Positions 5,231 through 9,329 of a DNA stretch of 9,329 bases are shown here, in pieces. The notes beneath the pieces were generated by a model. That model did not search any database. It saw only the letters and a program-made list of their open reading frames with translations, and was not told where the DNA came from. Location: assembly GCA_018818465.1 (NCBI GenBank), contig JAHIRU010000036.1:1-9329 (forward strand), in the 5' to 3' direction. The number at the start of each line of letters is the position of its first letter. Position 1 is the stretch's first letter. A program made the position numbers and the translations under genes. Source of the stretch: Nanobdellota archaeon (GTDB lineage Archaea; Aenigmatarchaeota; Aenigmatarchaeia; QMZP01).

Positions 5231-6406
5231 ATGAATGGTTACGTATTTTTTCAATTTCTAGGCGGAGACAACATCATATCATGGGTAGTATGGATAATAT
5301 TCTTCATGGTTTTCTTTTTATTCTATCCAAAATTAATGACAACTCAGATAGTTTGGAAGATAGAAAAAGTTGCAAAAGATCTGGAAAGGATGACAGAAAA
5401 TTCCAAGGGTTTCCTTGAAAAAGAGATATCTAAAACGTCTAACAAAAGAGTGAGGGCTTCTATAAACAGGTTTTATGAATTCTTCTTGATAACGCCTATA
5501 GATCTTGATCCTTATGGTGTTGTAAAGAAGTTTGATCGTGTGATAAGGGATGAAAGAGAAAAATTTGGTTATTTTGTTAAACAATTAGCACCTCAAATGC
5601 ATGCAGAAAAAAGAGCATCGATTGAAATGGGCATAGCAGCTGGCATAACTCTTAATCAGATATCAAAAATAGTCAGGCACTACGTAGAACTCATCAAACA
5701 GACAAAGAGCATGCAAATAGCAATGATTTTGCAGATGCAATTACCTCTGATAGAAAGACTTGCTAAGTCGATGTACAAAGGTTCTCAAGCTCTTTCAAGA
5801 GGCCAGCCTATAGGAGACAGCATAGGTCCTATGGTTGTTGCACACCTAATCGGTACTAAAGAAGCTAGGGATATAGGAGACGAGATAGTAATGGCTAAAA
5901 TAAAACTTTATGGAAGAAACGTAACTGTTCTAAAAGCAAAAGGACCTGGAGGTAGAATAGGATATCCAGGAAAGGCTGTTCAAAGAATTATTAAAAATAA
6001 TAAAATAACTCGTTTGATAACAATAGATGCTGCAGCAAAGCTTGAAGGCGAGAAAACAGGTTCTGTGGCAGAGGGTGTTGGTGTTGCAATGGGAGGTCCT
6101 GGTGTTGAAAGATCATACATAGAAGATATAACAGTAACTAACAATATTCCTTTGGATTCAATAATAGTTAAAATGAGTCAGGAAGAAGCAATAACACCGA
6201 TGAGAAAGGCTATAAAAGACTCCATACCCGAAGTTAGAGAAGCTCTGAAAAGATCCTTGGAAACAACTAAACGAAATGACAACATAATGATACTTGGTGT
6301 TGGAAACACGTCAGGCATAGGCAATTCATCAAAAGATCTGAAAAAAGTTGAAAAGTGGGTTGAGAGTTACGAAAGAAAACTAAAAGAAAAAAAGAAGAAA
6401 AAGTAA
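5231..6406 (+). CDS. DUF1512-like archaeal membrane-anchored protein
   Basis: A 391-residue protein that I match from memory to the archaeal DUF1512 family, whose members are of similar length. One membrane segment lies near the N-terminus (about 14-32, ISWVVWIIFFMVFFLFYP), followed by a helical region. The long cytoplasmic part contains conserved-looking blocks: PIDLDPYGVVKKFDRVIRD, QPIGDSIGPMVVAHLIG, the glycine-rich KGPGGRIGYPGKAV, and IDAAAKLEGEKTGSVAEGVG followed by VAMGGPGVER. The glycine-rich loops suggest a nucleotide- or phosphate-binding fold, but no catalytic motif can be named. The C-terminus is a Lys-rich tail (KLKEKKKKK). Function is unknown for the family as far as I know. The gene diverges from the hypothetical membrane protein and is followed by a stem-loop before endoQ. 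Confidence 0.78.
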   Translation: MNGYVFFQFLGGDNIISWVVWIIFFMVFFLFYPKLMTTQIVWKIEKVAKDLERMTENSKGFLEKEISKTSNKRVRASINRFYEFFLITPIDLDPYGVVKKFDRVIRDEREKFGYFVKQLAPQMHAEKRASIEMGIAAGITLNQISKIVRHYVELIKQTKSMQIAMILQMQLPLIERLAKSMYKGSQALSRGQPIGDSIGPMVVAHLIGTKEARDIGDEIVMAKIKLYGRNVTVLKAKGPGGRIGYPGKAVQRIIKNNKITRLITIDAAAKLEGEKTGSVAEGVGVAMGGPGVERSYIEDITVTNNIPLDSIIVKMSQEEAITPMRKAIKDSIPEVREALKRSLETTKRNDNIMILGVGNTSGIGNSSKDLKKVEKWVESYERKLKEKKKKK

Positions 6407-6435
6407 GCCCTTTAAAATATTATTTCTATAAAATT

Positions 6436-6466
6436 AGATGACTTGCATAATGTCAAAAAGTCATCT
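6436..6466. repeat. Stem-loop before endoQ (copy B of the AGAYGACTT inverted repeat)
   Basis: AGATGACTT (6436-6444) pairs perfectly with AAGTCATCT (6458-6466) around a 13-base loop. The right arm runs into the TATA element of endoQ, so it could act as an operator or as the 3' end of the DUF1512-like transcript. Its arms match those of the inter-tRNA stem-loop except for one C-G to T-A change. Confidence 0.6.
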
Positions 6467-6473
6467 TTATATC
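6465..6473 (+). promoter_or_regulatory. TATA box for endoQ
   Basis: CTTTATATC is centred about 40 bases upstream of the ATG at 6509, predicting a start near 6495 and a short leader containing the AGTGAT ribosome binding site (6499-6504). It overlaps the right arm of the 6436-6466 stem-loop. Confidence 0.5.
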
Positions 6474-6495
6474 GCTAATAGACAATATGGTTAAA

Positions 6496-6523
6496 GAAAG
6501 TGATTTCTATGAAAGTGATTTCT
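6496..6523 (+). repeat. 13-nt tandem duplication across the endoQ start codon
   Basis: GAAAGTGATTTCT occurs at 6496-6508 and again at 6511-6523, a period of 15 bases (five codons) with the ATG between them. The first copy supplies AGTGAT as ribosome binding site. The second copy encodes residues 2-5 and the first base of codon 6 (KVISD). Confidence 0.85.
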
Positions 6524-8932
6524 GATTTTCATATTCATGGACCGCACAGTCAAGCAACTAGTAAGAACATTGACATACCCAACTTAGTTAAGTATGCTAA
6601 AATAAAGGGCGTTGACCTGCTTGGTACAGGCGATTTTACACACCCTGTCTGGATAAAATACCTTAAAGATAACCTAAAAGAAGATGGGACAGGCGTGTTG
6701 AGAAATAAGGATGGTTTTCCTTTTATTCTGCAAACAGAAATTTCTTTGATATACACCCAGGGCTGTCGTGGCCGCAGAATTCATAACATAGTCCTTGCGC
6801 CTAATTTTGATTGCGTTGATCAGATAACAGAAGAGTTATTGAAACGCGGAAGAGTTGATTATGACGGAAGGCCCATATTCAAGATTCCCTGTCCAGAGTT
6901 TGTTGAGATGATGAAGAGCGTTAGTTCTGAAGTTGAGGTAATACCAGCGCATTGTCTTTTACCAGGAACTCCAATTCATTCTAATCCCGATATTATCAAC
7001 ATAGATCGTGCGAAGAAGGGAGACAAAGTATTGACACATAAAGGAAGATATAGAAATGTTAAAAAAACATATACACGACCATACAGTGGCTCCGTAGTTA
7101 AAATTATACCGTGGTATTTTTCACTTGGATTAAAAGTCACTAATGAACACCCATTTTATGCAATAAAGACTTTTAAGAAATGTTTATGGACAAGAGGTGT
7201 TTGCAGACCTGTTTGTTGTAAAGTAAGCTTGTGTAAAAAACATTATTTTAATTATTATAAACCCGAATGGGTTCCTGCTAAAGATTTAGAAATTGGTGAT
7301 GTTATTTTATATCCACGGTTAAGAACAACAAAAAACATCAAATCGTTAGATTTTAATGAAAAAGTAATAAATATTAATAAAGATTTTTGTAGACTGATTG
7401 GTTATTATCTATCAGAAGGTTATTCAAACAATCGTGATGCTATATGTTTTACTTTTAATGAAAATGAAGAAGAATACTTATTAGATGTTAAAAATTTAAT
7501 GTATAAAATATTCAAACTGAAATCAAAAAAAGGAAAATCTCATGGAAAAAGTACAGATTTGATTTTTTACTCAAAGAATTTGTGTAAATTTTTTGAAAAG
7601 CGTTTTTATAGCGGACAAAAAAGAAATGTCACAACAAAAACATTGCCTCACTGGATGATAGAACTACCTATTGAGAAACAAGTAGAAATATTAAAGGGTT
7701 GGTGGTATGGGGATAAGGGATACACTTCTTCTCGATTATTAATGAATCAAATGAAAAATATTTGCATAAGATTAGGAATTATACCATCTATTAGAATAGA
7801 TTCTTTAGATGAACATAAAAAAAGAGGTAAACATAAAATAGGTAACAGAGAGATAAAAGCAACTGCTGATAATTACTTTTTTTCAAATTTGTCATTTTTT
7901 GAAGATTCTTTTAATTTACTTAACGATAGATGTTTCAGTAAATTTAAAACAAAAAGGAAAACAAGACATGGGTGGATTGATGAAAACTACATCTATCTAC
8001 CAATTAGAAATATAGAAACAGAAAGTTATAATGGTGAGGTTTATAATTTAGAAGTTGAAGAAGATAATTCATATGTATCTGAATTTGCTTCTGTTCATAA
8101 TTGTTGGACACCGTGGTTCAGTCTATTCGGATCAAAGTCTGGTTTTGATACTGTAGAAGAGTGTTTTCAGGATCAAACAAAACATATCTTTGCTCTGGAA
8201 ACAGGACTTAGCAGTGATCCTGCAATGAACTGGCGCCTTTCTTCTTTGGATAAGTATGCTCTCATATCCAATTCAGATAGTCATTCCTTCTGGCCTTGGA
8301 GAATTGGAAGAGAAGCTAATGTTTTTGAGATGAAAGACCTCACTTATAGAAATTTCATAAACGTGATGAAAGAAAAGGATCCCAACAGTTTTTTGCACAC
8401 AATTGAAGTTAGCCCAAGTTATGGCAAGTATCACCTAGACGGCCACAGGGAATGCGGAGTTTGCCTAGAGCCAAAGGAAACAAAGAAAGTCAACGATACG
8501 TGTCCGGTCTGCAAGCGTCCGCTAACAATAGGTGTTTTGTATCGTGTAGAGGAGCTGGCGGATAGGGAAGAAGGATATATTCCTAGAAATAAAATACCTT
8601 TCAAAACATTGATACCGCTTTCAGAAATAATCGGCGCCAGGATGGGAATAGAGCAGTTATACTCAAAAAGAATTTGGGGGGTGTTTCAAAAGCTTATCGA
8701 TAAATTCGGTTCTGAATACAACATTCTATTGAATACATCATTTGATCAACTAAAGCAAGTTGTCCCAGAAGATATCGCAAAGGCTATAGTTGATATTCGT
8801 GAAAATAAGGTAGAAATAACACCTGGTTTTGATGGAGTTTATGGCTATCCCGCTTTTGATAAAAACGATGTAAAACCAATTGTTAGGAAAGAATCTACCA
8901 CTGGACAAAAGAGTATAATGGATTTCAAATAA
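6509..8932 (+). CDS. endoQ: Endonuclease Q (PHP-domain repair nuclease) containing an intein
   Basis: An 807-residue precursor; removing the 383-residue intein leaves a 424-residue host. EndoQ cuts DNA 5' of deaminated bases (hypoxanthine, uracil) and abasic sites. The PHP metal site is visible: DFHIHGPHS (6-14), LLGTGDFTHP (37-46), QTEIS (75-79), RRIHNIVLAP (89-98), IPAH (145-148) and, after the intein, NSDSHSFWPWRIG. A zinc motif CGVC...CPVC follows in the typical GHRECGVC...RPLTIGVLYRVEELADR context, then a helical C-terminal part. The last eight residues, QKSIMDFK, form a PCNA-interacting (PIP-box) sequence. ATG at 6509 is chosen over GTG at 6500 because AGTGAT (6499-6504) is correctly spaced for the ATG. 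The stop codon abuts the stop of the convergent gene. Without splicing, the metal site would be interrupted. Confidence 0.92.
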   Translation: MKVISDFHIHGPHSQATSKNIDIPNLVKYAKIKGVDLLGTGDFTHPVWIKYLKDNLKEDGTGVLRNKDGFPFILQTEISLIYTQGCRGRRIHNIVLAPNFDCVDQITEELLKRGRVDYDGRPIFKIPCPEFVEMMKSVSSEVEVIPAHCLLPGTPIHSNPDIINIDRAKKGDKVLTHKGRYRNVKKTYTRPYSGSVVKIIPWYFSLGLKVTNEHPFYAIKTFKKCLWTRGVCRPVCCKVSLCKKHYFNYYKPEWVPAKDLEIGDVILYPRLRTTKNIKSLDFNEKVININKDFCRLIGYYLSEGYSNNRDAICFTFNENEEEYLLDVKNLMYKIFKLKSKKGKSHGKSTDLIFYSKNLCKFFEKRFYSGQKRNVTTKTLPHWMIELPIEKQVEILKGWWYGDKGYTSSRLLMNQMKNICIRLGIIPSIRIDSLDEHKKRGKHKIGNREIKATADNYFFSNLSFFEDSFNLLNDRCFSKFKTKRKTRHGWIDENYIYLPIRNIETESYNGEVYNLEVEEDNSYVSEFASVHNCWTPWFSLFGSKSGFDTVEECFQDQTKHIFALETGLSSDPAMNWRLSSLDKYALISNSDSHSFWPWRIGREANVFEMKDLTYRNFINVMKEKDPNSFLHTIEVSPSYGKYHLDGHRECGVCLEPKETKKVNDTCPVCKRPLTIGVLYRVEELADREEGYIPRNKIPFKTLIPLSEIIGARMGIEQLYSKRIWGVFQKLIDKFGSEYNILLNTSFDQLKQVVPEDIAKAIVDIRENKVEITPGFDGVYGYPAFDKNDVKPIVRKESTTGQKSIMDFK
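6953..8101 (+). mobile_element. Intein in EndoQ with LAGLIDADG homing endonuclease
   Basis: A 383-residue in-frame protein intron. Block A starts with Cys1 (CLLPGTPIHS), block B has VTNEHPF (Thr63, His66), block F is EVYNLEVEEDNSYV, and block G is ASVHN with penultimate His382 and Asn383. The next extein residue is Cys, so this is a standard class 1 splicing design. The endonuclease core (about 144-330) has motif 1 LIGYYLSEG (Glu155) and motif 2 ILKGWWYGDKG (Asp254); both acidic residues are present, so it may be active. Insertion is directly after the His of the PHP motif IPAH. Base composition differs from the host gene: 9 G/C in 7441-7500 against 30 G/C in host bases 8461-8520. A Cys-rich insert lies at residues 77-97. 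Confidence 0.95.
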
Positions 8933-9329
8933 TTAACCAACAACATCTACACTGATTTTTTTATCAACATAATAGGTGTAGTCAATGTTTATCTTGATTG
9001 TTTTCTGTTGCGTAGTTAATATGTTGCCAATGGTTATATCAAAATTTTGTTGTATCGTGTTGGATCCTCTATAAAGAGGAACGTCTACTGATTTTTTGCA
9101 ATAACTAGCATCAGGTGGACCAACAAAATCTCCTTGAGATAAACCGACACTACATAAATCAATGTTCACTGTAACATAGTCTGTTTTTGGATCTTCTATA
9201 GGATAACCAGCAGAACTTTTACACCGCCCTTTCAAACATGGAACACCCTCACCAACATTTGTTACAGTTATTCCCAATATAAACGATGCCTCGTTTCCTG
9301 ATACTCTGATAGGTGTTTGCAGATTAACA
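8933..9329 (-). CDS. Beta-rich, probably extracellular protein, C-terminal fragment (cut by window edge)
   Basis: The last 131 complete codons of a minus-strand gene; the frame stays open to the right edge, so the start is outside the window. The sequence begins VNLQTPIRVSGNEASFILGI followed by TVTNVGEG, a pattern typical of an immunoglobulin-like or CARDB-type beta-sandwich strand pair. It continues with TDYVTVNIDLCSVGLS and ends in alternating beta-type segments (KTIKINIDYTYYVDKKISVDVVG). Four Cys (in CLKGRC, DLCSVG and SYCKK) could form two disulphides, which fits an exported protein. No membrane anchor is seen in this part. Family and function are not recognised. Its stop codon (8933-8935) directly touches that of endoQ. 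Confidence 0.72.
   Translation of the reverse strand, partial: VNLQTPIRVSGNEASFILGITVTNVGEGVPCLKGRCKSSAGYPIEDPKTDYVTVNIDLCSVGLSQGDFVGPPDASYCKKSVDVPLYRGSNTIQQNFDITIGNILTTQQKTIKINIDYTYYVDKKISVDVVG
8956..8962 (+). terminator. T-tract, probable terminator of endoQ
   Basis: Seven consecutive T residues on the plus strand lie 24 bases after the endoQ stop codon. Archaeal intrinsic termination relies mainly on such tracts. It lies inside the 3' end of the convergent gene, so the two transcripts would overlap. Confidence 0.4.

Noticed and set aside
6953..8101. A fusion domain or separate gene inside EndoQ
   Set aside because: Cys1, blocks A/B/F/G, His-Asn end and Cys+1 define an intein, and the joined host sequence reads through as a normal-length EndoQ.
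8933..9277. A complete 114-residue gene starting at TTG 9277
   Set aside because: The frame is open past 9277 to the window edge, with coding-like beta-strand sequence, so this is the tail of a longer gene.
1..9329. CRISPR array, defence island, transposon or prophage
   Set aside because: I saw no regularly spaced repeats, transposase, integrase or phage structural genes. Apart from the intein, gene content is mostly housekeeping and surface functions.

Overview
The window is archaeal. It carries an archaeal/eukaryotic-type ribosomal protein (eS17), transcription factor S, an ER/archaeal-type signal peptidase with a Ser-His-Asp arrangement, a DUF1512-like protein, an endonuclease Q with a PCNA-binding tail, tRNAs without encoded CCA whose introns fit the archaeal splicing endonuclease, and TATA boxes placed so that several transcripts would start at or next to the start codon. 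The DNA is AT-rich and densely packed. An uncultured euryarchaeal or DPANN-type genome fits, but the sequence alone does not fix the lineage.

Layout. Bases 1-5158 are read leftwards (minus strand). In order of transcription: a membrane-anchored hypothetical protein (4595-5158); tRNA-Asn(GTT) and tRNA-Phe(GAA), each interrupted in the T-loop by a short intron; a small protein with a degenerate MazG-like helical domain and a PEP-utilising mobile domain; eS17, coupled to a four-CBS protein with a hibernation-factor-like C-terminus; signal peptidase I; TFS; a GT4 glycosyltransferase; and the first 42 codons of an exported protein cut by the left edge. Bases 5231-8932 are read rightwards: a DUF1512-like protein, then endonuclease Q interrupted by a 383-residue intein with a LAGLIDADG homing endonuclease. 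At the right edge, a minus-strand gene for a beta-rich, probably extracellular protein is cut by the window and ends base-to-base against the endoQ stop codon.

How the genes relate. Most are informational or housekeeping genes (translation, transcription fidelity, DNA repair, export) mixed with cell-surface genes. The clearest functional pair is eS17 plus the CBS/HPF-like protein: the ribosome binding site of the second overlaps the stop codon of the first, and the C-terminal domain resembles ribosome hibernation factors, suggesting a nucleotide-sensing ribosome regulator.

The most distinctive features are: (1) two adjacent tRNA genes with introns at position 59/60, each folding as a bulge-helix-bulge with the same exon TTCA : intron TGAA helix; (2) an intein placed directly after a predicted metal-ligand histidine of endonuclease Q, carrying an unusual cysteine cluster; (3) two copies of a stem-loop with nearly identical arms and one covarying base pair, one between the tRNAs and one in front of endoQ.
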